64,000 bases of DNA from Corydoras sp. C115 (taxonomy: Eukaryota > Chordata > Actinopteri > Siluriformes > Callichthyidae). Shown here in pieces: positions 1 through 12,799 of the stretch. The stretch is from positions 290,001-354,000 of the forward strand of contig JAFMOC010000031.1 in the NCBI GenBank assembly GCA_019802505.1. Direction: 5' to 3'. Position numbers and translations under genes: made by a program. The notes under the pieces are model-generated. The model did not search any database. It saw nothing but the letters and a program-made list of their open reading frames with translations, and had not been told where the DNA came from. Position 1 is the stretch's first letter; every line of letters starts with the position of its first letter.

Positions 1-29
1 GTGAAGGTTCTTTAGAGGAAACGGGAACT

Positions 30-120
30 CCCGTGTTCGAATCGCCGGGCCGATTGGGCGAGGGTGATTTGTATGTTCTCCCCATGTTCCCCGGGTTCCG
101 GGGGCTTCCGCATTTCACTG
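30..120 (+). mobile_element. Possible SINE fragment
   Basis: GTGTTCGAATCGCC resembles box B, and ATGTTCTCCCCATGTTCCCC resembles the central domain of the main SINE. Very degraded. Confidence 0.3.
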
Positions 121-447
121 AACCGAAACTTTAGTTCGGCTCCGGATCGAGCCAGGGCGGGTTCCTGAGTGTGCTCTGCGTTCCTGCGGGTTCCTGCGCG
201 TTCCTGCGGGACTGCGACTCTACAGCTGTCGGGAGGAACGGCTCGGGGGCGCGGCGCTCCGAAACGCAGCCCAGCTTCCTGCAGTCGTACGTCTCCGAGA
301 TGAATGCGTCACGCTTTCGGGAGTGCGCCGCTCCTCCTGTTTCTGTTTGGGGTGAACGTGTGCATGTCCTCCCCGTGCCTGCACGGTCTGCCTCCCCCTG
401 CGTTCCCCAAAAAAAGAGGCGGCGTCCCCGCCTCTGACAAAATCACA

Positions 448-650
448 TCCCGATCTGGATGGAGTTTCCATCTTCTGAGGCTTTCTCCGGGTTCTCAGGT
501 GTCCAAAAACATGGATTCAAGGTGAAATGGCTGCTTCAAGTTGCCCCTATCGAAATTGCCCCTATATGATGTGTGTCTGTGTAAGTGAGGGTGTGCCCAG
601 CGATCGATATGCGCCCTATGACATGGATGGGGAACCCCCCCCCTCCCGGG
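448..650 (+). mobile_element. Old SINE copy, head missing
   Basis: Diverged central domain (GATCTGGATGGAGTTTCCAT, TCCAAAAACATGGATTCAAG) with the variant AAGTTGCCCCTAT, an older subfamily than the rest. Confidence 0.65.
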
Positions 651-1323
651 TACCCCCCCCCCCCTTGTATCAGATTAATCAGAAGATAAATGAGAATGAG
701 ACGATCTGCTTTGAAGTTTTTAGTAACATCCGGTGCCCCCCCCTCAACCCCCCAAACACCCCCCCAACCCCCCGCCCCCCCCCCACCCCGCGTATCGACC
801 GAGCTTCCGTGCGTAAGGATCTCATTAAAATGCGGCGAACGTCGCCTCCTGGTGTGCACAACAGATAACACTATGACGGTGAACCAACCCGCCGGTCAAA
901 CACGTTCCAGAACCACCCCCCCCCCCCCACCCCACCCTACCCCCCACCCCGTGTGCCACGCTCCTGTTCTGCTGTGTTCGGTGTCTCCGGACGCGGCGGG
1001 CGTGATTAGAACCCCGGACGCGCTCGCGGAGTCCTGGACGGATCGATATCCCTCTCCGCCGTTCTGTTAAGTGCTCCCGTGTGACGTGACTGCTGATGGC
1101 GCTCTCGCCGTCAGAACCGCGCACCCCGTTCCTCTGCCCTCCGTTCACCCGCCCGCTCCGCTCAGATTCGGCGTGAACGCCGCCGCCGCCGAGTGTTTAC
1201 TGTCCGCCGGCGGTTTTTCACTTCAATAAAACGTATTTACTGCGCGTCACGGCTGAGGGACTTCAAATCCTTCTCCTTATCTGCCCTGCTGTACCCGAGG
1301 GTTTAAACCCCGCCCCCTTTTCA

Positions 1324-2480
1324 GGAGACGGGGGACAATGTAGGACCAAAAAAAAAAAAAGACTAACCTTTTGTTGGGTGGTCGATCTATAACGAGATAT
1401 CAGATAGTAACTGCAGAACCGGCCTAGAACTGCATGACGGCGCAGGGTCGGGCCTTCCCCAAACTGCTTCCCGATGATATGAACCCCCCCCCCCCTTTTT
1501 TAGGAGACGGGGAACAATGTAGAACCCAAAATCACCAACCTTTATTTGGGTGGTAGATCTATTATTAGATATTAGATGATATCACAGGGTCGGGCCTTCC
1601 CCAAACTGCTTGCCGATGATATGAACCCCACCCCCCCTTTTTTTTTAGGAGACAGGGAACAATGTAGAACCCAAAAGCACCAACCTTTATTTACAGTAGG
1701 TGGTAGATCTATTATTAGATATTAAATGCTGTCACATGACGGCACAGGGTCAGGCCTTCCCCAAACTGCTTGCCGATGATATGAACCCCACCCCCCCTTT
1801 TTTTTTAGGAGACAGGGAACAATGTAGAACCCAAAAGCACCAACCTTTATTTACAGTAGGTGGTAGATCTATTATTAGATATTAGATGCTTTCACATGAC
1901 GGCACAGGGTCGGGCCTTCCCCAAACTGCTTCCCGATGATATGACCCCCCCCCCCCCCTTTTTTTTTAAGGAGGCAGGGAACTATGTAGAACCCAAAAGC
2001 ACCAACCTTTATTTGGGTTGTAGATCTATTATTAGATATTAAATGCTGTCACATGACGGCACAGGGTCGGGCCTTCCCCAAACTGCTTCCCGATGATATG
2101 AACCCCACCCCCCCCTTTTTTTTAGGAGACAGGGAACAATGTAGAACCCAAAAGCACCAACCTTTATTTACAGTAGGTGGTAGATCTATTATTAGATATT
2201 AGATGCTTTCACATGACGGCACAGGGTCGGGCCTTCCCCAAACTGCTTCCCGATGATATGAACCCCCCCCCCTCCTTTTTTTAAGGAGACAGGGAACAAT
2301 GTAGAACCCAAAAGCACCAACCTTTATTTAGGTGGTAGATCTATTATTAGATATTAGATGATGGCACAGGGTCGGGCCTTCCCCAAACTGCTTGCTGATG
2401 ATATGAACCCCCCCCCTTTTTTTTAAGGAGGCAGGGAACAATGTAGAACCCAAAAGCACCAACCTTTATTTTAGCAAAAT
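1324..2480. repeat. Tandem repeat of about 160 bp, eight copies
   Basis: The phrase AGGAGRCRGGGAACAATG recurs at about 1324, 1503, 1648, 1807, 1970, 2126, 2285 and 2428, giving units of 143-179 bp. Each unit contains a C-run then T-run, AACCTTTATTT, a TAGATCTATTATTAGATATTA segment and GGGCCTTCCCCAAACTGCTT. The last phrase also occurs singly at about 10697 and 40931, so the array may have grown from one dispersed transposon fragment. It lies in the MAGI2 intron. Confidence 0.85.
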
Positions 2481-3024
2481 AAAACCCCCGGCAGAGCGTC
2501 AGTCTTTTGAAGTGTAGCATTAATCTGTATTTATTGGTTCCTCCATCTATTGATCTGTGGATTGATGTTCTATCAGCCGGGTGATCGGAGCTTCGCCTCA
2601 CTGTGATAGAGTCATAATTTATTACCCCGATTGATTTTTCAACCCCCCCCCCCCTCGTCTTCCTCACAGACGAGGAAGGCAGAGTTCTGTTAACAGCATC
2701 TCTGCACGGTTCACATCTGCAGAAGCGCCGCTCGCGTTCCAGCTGCTTAACGCTAAAAAAAAAAAAAAAAAAAAGCCCTAATGAGAGAGAGAGGCACGTC
2801 CAGTACAGTCAGCTGGAGAAGCTACCTGTAGCCTATCCCGGTTCGTCCTGCTTCGTTTGGACGGAGCCCGCAGCCGGTGCGTGAATGTGTGCCGGTTGCG
2901 TAATCCTCTGCATCCTAATTCATCTGAACCAAATCTGTCATGTTGCATGTTTATAACGTCGCAGATCCGCAGGGAGGGTGTACATATGGACGGCGCTCAC
3001 TCGCACAGTGTGACGTTTGTTTTC

Positions 3025-3030
<6 letters not shown>

Positions 3031-3072
<42 letters not shown>
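3031..3072. repeat. (CA)n microsatellite
   Basis: About 20 CA dinucleotides in the first MAGI2 intron of the window, followed at 3137-3160 by an A-run. Confidence 0.95.
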
Positions 3073-3073
<1 letters not shown>

Positions 3074-3750
3074 GTATCTGGACTCCTGCATGCTCTCAAA
3101 TATGCATAAGGCACTCGGTGAATGAAAGAAGGGAAAAAAAAAAAAAAAAAAAAAAAAAACCTCCCCCTGTTGCCATGGCAACCCGTAATGGAGGACAAGT
3201 GATTTAAGGCGGCGTGTGAGAGATGACTTTTTTTTAAGGTGGTCAGATAATAGAGTTGTAATTCCAGCGTGCGTCGCGTGGCGAGTCGACGGGACATAAA
3301 ACGAAGGCGGCTCGGACGATTGGGTTTTAATAGCTTCGTTTTTTTTAAAACGCCCGAGACTGGACGCGGACCGGACGGCGGCGGTCAGCGAGGACGTCTC
3401 TCTGCATGCGCGCGTCCGATGGGCTGCGAAACTTTGCGCGGGATGAATTATTTAAAGCACTCTGCGAGCCTGCGGTATGAAATCCCCCCGTCTTCTGCAT
3501 CTCAGCCCGCGTTCCTCTGAGGGAGGTGTGATCGGTCGATCAGACGCTCGACTGGCTCCCTCCATTAAGGAGGCGACGCTGACTGAAGTGACTCACGCCG
3601 ACTCCCACGCCGAATCTTTGCCGGATCTGGGCCGAATGTGGGTACATGGGCAGTGGTCAGTTATAGCGCTCTGCTTGGAGAACCCATGAAGGGCCGGCCG
3701 TCTGCTGAACCAGTCTCTTCGGCGAAAAAATATAAAATATATAGAAAATA

Positions 3751-4084
3751 GGTGGCTTGGTGGTTTGGCATATTCTCCTCTCAGCGCTGGGGGTTTCCCG
3801 GTTCGAATCCCAATCTGGGTGGAGTTTCCATGTTCTCCCCGTGTCCGCGTGGGTTTCCTCCGGGTTCTCCGGGTTTCCTCCCACAGTCCAAAAACATGGA
3901 TCAAGGTCAATTGAATTCTCCAAATTGCCCCATATAGAGTGTGTCTGTGTGAGTGAGTGTGTGCCCAGTGATGGATTGGCGCCCTGTCTTGGGTCTATCT
4001 GCCCAGCGCCCGAAACGTTCTCCCCTGGATGGGCATAGGGAACTCCCCCGCCACCCTAGTAAGCAGATGATAATGGATGGATGG
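3751..4084 (+). mobile_element. Main tRNA-derived SINE, copy
   Basis: Family description. Box A TGGCTTAGTGG, box B GGTTCGAATCC, central domain GAGTTTCCATGTTCTCCCCG through TTTCCTCCCACAGTCC, then GCCCCATATAGAGTG, GCCCTGTCCTGGGTG and a GATAATGAATGAATG tail; about 350 bp. It looks like a V-SINE-type element (name from memory, inference). This copy: box A reads TGGCTTGGTGG, tail GGATGGATGG. Confidence 0.88.
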
Positions 4085-4336
4085 TTATATATAAAATAAA
4101 GACACTGTGTTCTATAGAAGTATCAGAGTGGGTGGGTGCAGAGCGGGTGGGGTGGGGTGGGGGGGTTCTTTAAGTTTAATGTCTCAGCTCGGTTGTAAAG
4201 CAGAAGCAGTAAAGCCGCTGTACGATTACGACACTGTCTCTTAACAATTCCCCGGTGTCGTGACGGAGCGCAGGGCCGCCGGAAAGCCGTAATTCATCAC
4301 TTTCATCTCTCTCTTCTGTGTTTCCTTTGCCCGCAG

Positions 4337-4394
4337 AGCTGCCGTATGGCTGGGAGAAAATAGACGACCCTATTTATGGCAGTTACTATGTCGA
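4337..4394 (+). CDS. magi2: MAGI2 exon, first half of WW domain 2
   Basis: Acceptor CCGCAG before 4337, donor GTAAGT after 4394. It enters with two bases of a Glu codon and encodes ELPYGWEKIDDPIYGSYYV, including the first WW tryptophan. It leaves with GA, completed to Asp by the next exon. The upstream partner exon is not in the window. Confidence 0.92.
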
Positions 4395-7300
4395 GTAAGT
4401 TCCCGAAAAGCCTTTTAATTATAGTCTGTAATTGCACCGGAAGTCAGAGAGTGTGTGTCGCAAGCCATTGTTCTGCACGTCCCTCTCTCTCCCAGCCACA
4501 TAAACCGGAGGACGCAGTTTGAGAACCCGGTGACGGAGGCCAAGAGGAGAATCCAGCAGCAGCAGCAAATTCAGAGTCAGGGGCTCTCCTCCCTCCCGCT
4601 GCCCATCATATACAGAGGTAAAGCTCCCTGAGTCAGGGTGTGGGTCGGGGCGTGGGTGTGGGTCTGAGTCAGGGTGTGGGTCTGAGTCAGGGTGTGGGTC
4701 GGGGCGTGGGTGTGGGTCTGAGTCAGGGTGTGGGTCGGGGCGTGGGTGTGGGTCTGAGTCAGGGTGTGGGTCAGGGCGTGGGTGTGGTTTGGAGTCAGGG
4801 TGTGGGTCGAGGCGCGGGTCATGGTGTGGGTCGAGGCGCGGGTCATGGTGTGGGTCGGGGCGCGGGTCATGGAGTGGGTGTGGGTCGGGGCGCGGATCAT
4901 GGAGTGGGTGTGGGTTGGGGCGCGGGTCATGGTGTGGGTCGGGGTCGGGGGGTGGATGTGGGTCTGAGTCATGGTGTGGGTCGGGGCGCGGGTCATGGTG
5001 TTGGTCTGGGTCGGGGCGCGGGTCATGGTGTGGGTGTGGGTCTGAGTCATGGTGTGGGTGTGGGTCGGGGCGCGGGTCATGGTGTGGGTGTGGGTTGGGG
5101 CGTGGGTCATGGTGTGGGTCTGGGTCGGGGCGTGGGTGTGGGTCTGAGTCAGGGTGTGGGTGTGGGTCGGGGCGCGGGTCATGGTGTGGGTGTGGGTTGG
5201 GGCGTGGGTCATGGTGTGGGTCTGGGTCGGGGCGTGGGTGTGGGTCTGAGTCAGGGTGTGGGTCTGGGTCGGGGCGTGGGTCATGGTGTGGGTGTGGGTC
5301 GGGGCGTGGGTCATGGTGTGGGTCGGGGCGTGGGTCATGGTGTGGGTGTGGGTCGGGGCGCGGGTCATGGTGTGGGTGTGGGTCGGGGCGCGGGTCATGG
5401 TGTGGGTGTGGGTCGGGGCGTGGGTCATGGTGTGGGTGTGGGTCGGGGCGCGGGTCATGGTGTGGGTGTGGGTCGGGGCGTGGGTCATGGTGTGGGTGTG
5501 GGTGTGAGACTGACGGGATCATGGCACCTTCTGAGAGTTAGTTTTCTGTACACACACACACTCACAAATATATCTTCCCGTCTGCAGTGGTCCGCCTGCG
5601 GCGCTTTGTCTGCGGTTGTCCGTGTGCAGTTGTCCATACGCAGTGGTCCGTCTGCGGTGGTCCTTACGCAGTGGGCCATACGCAGTGGTCTGTGCGGTGG
5701 TCTGTCTGCGGTGGTCCGTCTGCGGTGGTCCTTACGCAGTGGGCCATACGCAGTGGTCTGTGCGGTGGTCTGTCTGCGGTGGTCTATACACTGTGGTCTA
5801 TCTGCAGTGATCTGTCTGGAGTGGTCCATCTGTGGTGGTCCATACGCAGTGGTCCGTCTGCGGTGGTCCATACGCAGTGGTCTGTCCGCAGTAGTCCGCA
5901 TGCAATGGTCCATACGCAGTGGTCTGCATGCAGTGGTCCATACGCAGTGGTCCCTCTGCGGTGGTCCATACGCAGTGGTCCATACGCAGTGGTCCATACG
6001 CAGTGGTCCATACGCAGTGATCCGCATGCGGTGGTCCATACGCAGTGGTCTGCATGCAGTGGTCCATACGCAGTGGTCCCTCTGCGGTGGCCCATACGCA
6101 GTGGTCTGCATGCAGTGGTCCATACGCAGTGGTCCGTCTGCGGTGCTCCATATGCAGTGGTCCGTCCGTGGTAATCCGTCTGTGGTGGTCCATACGCAGC
6201 AGTCCGTCTGCGGTGCTCCATATGCAGTGGTCCGTCCGTGGTAATCCGTCTGGTGGTCCATCTGCGTTGGTCCGTCTGCGTTGGTCCGTCTCTGCTCTGT
6301 CTCTCATTCTGGATGTTCTCCGTCTGTTCGGTTCTGTCATTGCTGCGTTTATCAGAACGAGCCGGCGGTTCGGTGCGTGCACACCTGCGGCCTACTTTCT
6401 TTGTCGTCTTCTGAACGTGAAGCGTGACGTCTATAAAAAGCAGCGCTTTCTAAAATCACAGCCCGCTTCCTCTGAGGCGGCGCTGCGGCTGTGGATGTGG
6501 GTCGGGCTGAAGCGGGCCTCCTGAGGCCTCCGTCTCTCTCTCTCCTCTCGGATGTGTTGCGTGGCGTCGCGCCGGTCAGCGCGGTGGTGAACGAGGAGCC
6601 TCCCACACGCTGCGGGTCGCGTGAGCTCGCTATTCTGATCCGAGTGAATGTGTTTTTATTAAATGGCTCAGGGGCGGCACGGTGGCTTAGTGGTTTAGCA
6701 TGTTCTCCTCTCAGCACTAGGGATTCCCGGTTCGAGTCCCCATCTGGGTGGAGTCTCCATGTTCTCCCCGTGTCCGCGTGGGTTTCCTCCGGGTTCTCCG
6801 GTTTCCTCCCACAGTCCAAAAACATGGATCAAGTCAATTGAGTTCTCCAAATTGCCCCATATAGAGTGTGTCTGTGTGAGTGCGTGTGTGCCCAGGGATA
6901 GATTGCCCCCCTGTCCTGGGTCTATCTGCCCAGCGCCCGAGACATTCTCCCCTGGATGGGCATGGCGAACCCCCCCCCCCCGCGCGACCCTAATAGAGGA
7001 TAAAGTGGAAGATAATGAATGAATGAATAAATGGCTCAGACGCGCAAACAGACAAAAGTATGTGGACACCAAACCTTCACATCAACGGATCGATATGGGG
7101 ATGGCGGGGGGGTTTAAATCATACATTGTCCCATGTCTCCAGGTAACCGTGTCCAAGTGCAGACATGGCTGCATGAGTTTGGTGCCGAAAACTTTTGAGA
7201 CGAATTGGAATGCAGATTGCAAAACAAATTTTCTAATCAACGGCAACAGGGGCGGCACGGTGGCTTAGTGGTTTAGCACGTTCACCTCTCAGCACTAGGG

Positions 7301-10300
7301 ATTCCCGGTTCGAATCACCATCTGGGTGGAGTTTCCATGTTCTCCCCGTGTCCGCGTGGGTTTCCTCCGGGTTCTCCGGTTTCCTCCCACAGTCCAAAAA
7401 CATGGATCAAGTTAATTGAGTTCTCCAAATTGCCCCATATAGAGTGTGTCTGTGTAAGTGCGTGTGTGCCCAGCGATAGATTGCCCCCCTGTCCTGGGTC
7501 TATCTGCCCAGCGCCCAAGACGTTCTCCCCTGGATGGGCATGGGGAACCCCCCCCCCGCGACCCTAATAGAGGATAAAGTGGAAGATAATGAATGAATGA
7601 ATGAATGAATGAATAAACGGCTCAGACGCGCGAACAGACAAAAGTATGTGGACACCAAACCTTCACATCAACGGATCGATATGGGGATGGCGGGGGGGTT
7701 TAAATCATACATTGTCCCATGTCTCCAGGTAACCGTGTCCCAGTGCAGACATGGCTGCATGAGTTTGGTGCCGAAAACTTTTGAGACGAATTGGAATGCA
7801 GATTGCAAAACAAATTTTCTAATCAACGGCAACAGGGGCGGCACGGTGGCTTAGTGGTCAGCACGTTCGCCTCTCAGCGCTAGGGATTCCCGGTTCGAAT
7901 CCCCATCTGGGTGGAGTCTCCATGTTCTCCCCGTGTCCGCGTGGGTTTCCTCCGGGTTCTCCGGTTTCCTCCCACAGTCCAAAAACATGGATCAAGTCAA
8001 TTGATCCAAATTGCCCCATATAGAGTGTGTCTGTGTGAGTGAGTGAGTGTGTGCCCAGCGATGGATCGGCGCCCTGTCCTGGGTGTATCTGCCCAGCGCC
8101 CGAGACGTTCTCCCCTGGATGGGCATGGGGAACCCCCCCCCCACCGCGACCCTAATAGAGGATAAAGCGGGAGATAATGAATGAATGAACGATGTAGGGC
8201 GATGTAGGACGTTACTTATACCACTCGCCATGAATAAGAGAATCCGTGGACGCTCATTGGGAGAACATACAAACTCTCCCCAGCGAGGAGGAGCCCGTGA
8301 GGCGGTTGGGAGACACCGCGCCAGCGTCTTCGTGTTGTAATGTGAATAATTGTGCGTGTTGTGTGCAGAGAAACCTCCGTTCACGCGGGACGCCACGCAG
8401 CTGAAGGGGACGTTTCTGTCCACGGCTTTGCAGAAGAGCAACATGGGCTTCGGGTTCACCATCATCGGGGGAGACGAGCCGGACGAGTTCCTGCAGGTGA
8501 AGAGCGTCATCCCGGACGGACCGGCTGCGCAGGACGGCAAGATGGCCACCGGTGAGCCGTCCTTTAACGTCCGGGGGAAGTCCCCTCGGCATCCCGAGGC
8601 GGCGTCGTCATCCCGTCCATCATGCGTCTTTCATTTTCGGTTCAGGTGACGTCATCGTATACATCAACGACATCTGCGTCCTGGGCACCACCCACGCCGA
8701 CGTGGTCAAGCTCTTCCAGTCGGTGCCCATTGGCCAGAGCGTCACCCTGGTGCTGTGTCGAGGCTACCCGCTGCCCTACGACCCCGAGGAGCCGTCGGCC
8801 AGCACCACGGTGCCCCCGCTGGGCCTGGTGGACCCGTCGCTGCTGCTGAACGGACGCAGCACCTACGACAACTACATGGAGTACATGTCGCTGACGGGGC
8901 GGCTGCTCCCGGAGCACGGGGACACGCTGTCTCAAGCGTCCCACCCCGGCGACACTCACCTGGACGGGTCCCAGCCGACGTCCCTCACCACGCCGGGGCC
9001 TCCTCACGACGACGCCGTCTCCATGGCCTCGTCGTCGGGCGTGACGGGGGGCGCTCACGCCACGCCGGAGATCATGAGTCTGAACATGACTAAAGGGAAC
9101 GAGGGCTTCGGCTTCACCATCGCGGACAGTCCCACCGGCCAGCGGGTCAAACAGGTGCGCTGCGAAGGAATCCTTTTCTATAATGGGTCACTCTGGTTCC
9201 AATTGGACGATAAACCTCTGGGGTCATTATGACATCACGGTATATTCAAAAATTCACTTTTTAATTTTTTATGACGTGGTTGCGATGAAGGGGCGGCACA
9301 GTGGTTTAGTGGTTTAGCACGTTCTCCTCTCAGCACTAGTGATTCCCGGTTCGAATACCCATCTGGCTGGAGTTTGCATGTCCTCCCCGTGTCCGCGTGG
9401 GTTTCCTCCGGGTTCTCCGGTTTCCTCCCACAGTCCAAAAACATGGATCAAGTCAATTGAGTTCTCCAAATTGCCCCATATAGAGTGTGTCTGTGTGAGT
9501 GAGTGAGTGTGTGCCCAGCGATGGATTGGCGCCCTGTCCTGGGTGTATCTGCCCAGCGCCCGAAACGTTCTCCCCTGGATGGGCATGGGGACCCTAATAG
9601 AGGATAAAGTGGGAGATGATGGATGGATGGGTGGGGTGTGATGAAGACAGAGTGAGGTCGTGTTGTCGGGACGGTGGGATGGATGTTCTGATGGATGGAT
9701 GTTCTGGCGTTCAGGTGTTGGAGCCGCAGGGCTGTCCGGGTCTCGTCGAGGGCGATCTGATCGTGGAGATCAACCAGCAGGGGCTGCAGGGCCTCAACCA
9801 CTCTCAGGTGGTGCAGATTCTGAAGGACTGCGGCGTGGGCACCGAGGCCACCATCGTGATCCAGAGAGGTGGAGGCGCAGGTAGGAGTTCCGATTCGTTT
9901 TTGAAAAGAAATCATTTACATTTACATTTATTGGACGCTTTCATCCAAAGCCACTTACAAGGTGAGCACGGGGTTCATCACAGCACCCCTGAAGCAATGA
10001 GGGTTAAGGGTCTTGCATTGGTAACTTCAGTGGACCCTGGGATTCGAACCCCCAACCTTCAGACTGATAGCCCAACACCCCAACCACTGAGCTACCGCGC
10101 CCCCAAAGTGAAATGACTGCCAGATACTTATGTTTGGTCATTTAGCCTTTACAAATATCCCAATTTGGTTGGGGTACAGGGGCGGCACGGTGGCTTAGTG
10201 GTTAGCACGTTGGCCTCTCAGCGCTAGGGATTCCCGGTTCGAATCCCCATCTGGGTGGAGTTTCCATGTTCTCCCCGTGTCCGCGTGGTTTTCCTCCGGG

Positions 10301-12745
10301 TTCTCCGGTTTCCTCCCACAGTCCAAAAACATGGATCAAGTCAATTGAGTTCTCTAAATTGCCCCATATAGAGTGTGTCTGTGTGAGTGTGTGCCCAGCG
10401 ATGGATTGGCGCCCTGTCCTGGGTCTATCTGCTCAGCGCCCGAGACGTTCTCCCCTTGATGGGCATGGGGAACCCCACCGCGACCCTAATAGAGGATAAA
10501 GCGGGAGATAATGAATGAATGAATGAATGAATGAATGGTTGGGGTACAGCACCCCTGGAGCAAAGGGGGTCCGGTGTCCTTCTCATGGATCCACAGTGGT
10601 CATTTCAGTGGACCTGGGGTTCGAACCCACAACCTTCTGATTGCTGACCCAACACCTTACACACTGAGCCAACACACCCTGAATTCAACAGAAGAGGGCC
10701 TTCCCCAAACTGTTAGTATACACTAATGTAAATGGCCCTTAATGAAACACACACACTCATTTTGATTACACTCTTTTCCTTTGGTCTTGATTAAATCCTA
10801 TCCCAGCACTGATCTGATCTGGTACAGTTAGTTGATTCTGGTTCTCTCGCTGTAAACAGATTCGTGGCTTGTTCTTTTTTCCCTCGTTCTCGTTCGTCCT
10901 CGCTCTGCTTTTCCGAAGCCCGTGGCCCTGGACGACCTCTCTAGTAGACGCACGCTGCGCGCTTCCAAATAAGCGAGGCGCGAGACGAACCTGCGTGAGT
11001 CACGGCGCGCAGAACGCGAGACCATTCAATCCCGGAGCCGGCACGTTGCCAAAGTCTCGGCCGGCGTCGGCCATCTTCACGGCTCGCTCCTCTCGGCGTG
11101 GCGGTTAGCAGAACGCCCTCACGCTGGGACACGCGCCCATGCGCCGCTCCGCTGACCCCGCAGATGGACTTTGTAGTTCTCCCGTTACAGACTGTAGTCC
11201 ATCTGGTTCTGCGTGCGCTCCGTCAGTCCGCTTTATTCTGTCTGATTATCAGGGACCCCCCCCCACGCACACACACACAGTGCAGGGTGGAGAGGTTAGA
11301 ACGTTCTGATAATAATGTGCCGTAATGGGACAGTGGGGCAAATTCCGGTGCGTCCGCAGGCGGTGGGAACCGTGGACGCACCCGAGCCTCATCGCCATGA
11401 CGACGGCAGGCAGGTGCTTCAGCCACGGATCGGGTTACAGGGATACGATCAGAACACAGAAAAATAATAAGCTATGTTTTAGTGGTTTAGCATGTTCTCC
11501 TCTCAGCACTAGGGATTCCCGATTCGAATCCCCATCTGGGTGGAGTTTGCATGTCCTCCCCGTGTCCGCGTGGGTTTCCTCCGGGTTCTCCGGTTTCCTC
11601 CCACAGTCCAAAAACATGGATCAAGTCAATGGAGTTCTCCAAATTGCCCCATATAGAGTGTGTTTGTGTGAGTGAGTGTGTGCCCAGCAATGGATTGCCC
11701 CCCTTTCCTGGGTCTATCTGCCCAGCGCCCGAGACGTTCTCCCCTGGATGGGCATGGGGTTGTGATGAAGGTGGCTTAGTGGTTTAGCATGTTCTCCTCT
11801 TAGCACTAGGGATTCCCGGTTCGAATCACCATCTGGGTGGAGTTTCCATGTCCTCCCCGTGTCCGTGTGGGTTTCCTCCGGGTTCTCCGGTTTCCTCCCA
11901 CAGTCCAAAAACATGGTTCAAGTCAATTGAGTTCTCCAAATTGCCCCATATAGAGTGTGTCTGTGAGTGTGTGCCCAGCGATGGATTGCCCCCCTGTCCT
12001 GGGTGTATCTGCCCAGCGCCCGAAACGTTCTCCCCTGGATGGGCATGGGGAACCCCCCCCCCCCCCCCCCCCCGCGACCCTAATAGAGGATAAAGCGGAA
12101 GATAATGGATGGATGGATGGAATAAGCTGTGTTATCCTCAGCCGATCGGTTCCTACCCCCCCACCCCTCACCGTCAAAATGAGCATCCTCGCTATCTGCC
12201 CCCCCCACCCCCCCAGCTCTTCCCCCTGTAGGTTGTTTTTGTCCGGTCCGTCCACGTCGCCGTTATCATTGGAAAACTAAATGCTGATAAGTGAAGCGGC
12301 GCCGGCGAACCCCGCGGCCGCGACGCCGGGCCGGCCGTGACATTTCAGCACCGTGGACAGCTCCCCTCTGCATCGTGACATTTCAGCACCGCGGACAGCT
12401 CCTGTACTTCCACTCCTCTCATCTCTGATCTCATCGGAACGCGCGCGGCACTCTCAGCCTCCTGGGAACCGGAGACCCCCCCCCACACACACACACACAC
12501 ACACACACAAACATCCCCAACATACCCACCGCACACACCCGATGAATCACTGCGTTCCAGTCTGGAACTGTTCGAGCCCTAATGCCCAAAAAACAGGACG
12601 AGCAGAACAGATCAGACGTCATCCATCTTTCACCGACGCTCCCGCAACGTTCCAATAAATACCACGTGACGTTGATGTGCGTGCGAACGGCCAGATGATT
12701 CGTCTGCGGCTTGTCATCATATATTGACATATTATAATATATATA

Positions 12746-12799
<54 letters not shown>

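Larger units (their letters stand above)
7028..7842. repeat. 586-bp tandem duplication bounded by SINEs
   Basis: The segment after the SINE at 6671 (Tc1-like piece, then the next SINE) is repeated at an offset of 586 bp with only a few differences (for example GTCCAAGTGC versus GTCCCAGTGC). The 11-bp target duplication AAATGGCTCAG of the first SINE (6661-6671 and 7029-7039) is intact. The second copy of its 3' flank carries one change. Confidence 0.9.

Noticed and set aside
4419..5522. 367-residue open frame of HDPRPDPHPH repeats (minus strand) and G/V-rich frames on the plus strand
   Set aside because: They are translations of the G-rich minisatellite inside a MAGI2 intron; no codon bias, start context or splice support.
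5485..6382. Overlapping frames rich in DHCVWTTA and QWSVCGGP
   Set aside because: By-products of a 14-bp tandem repeat, open on both strands.
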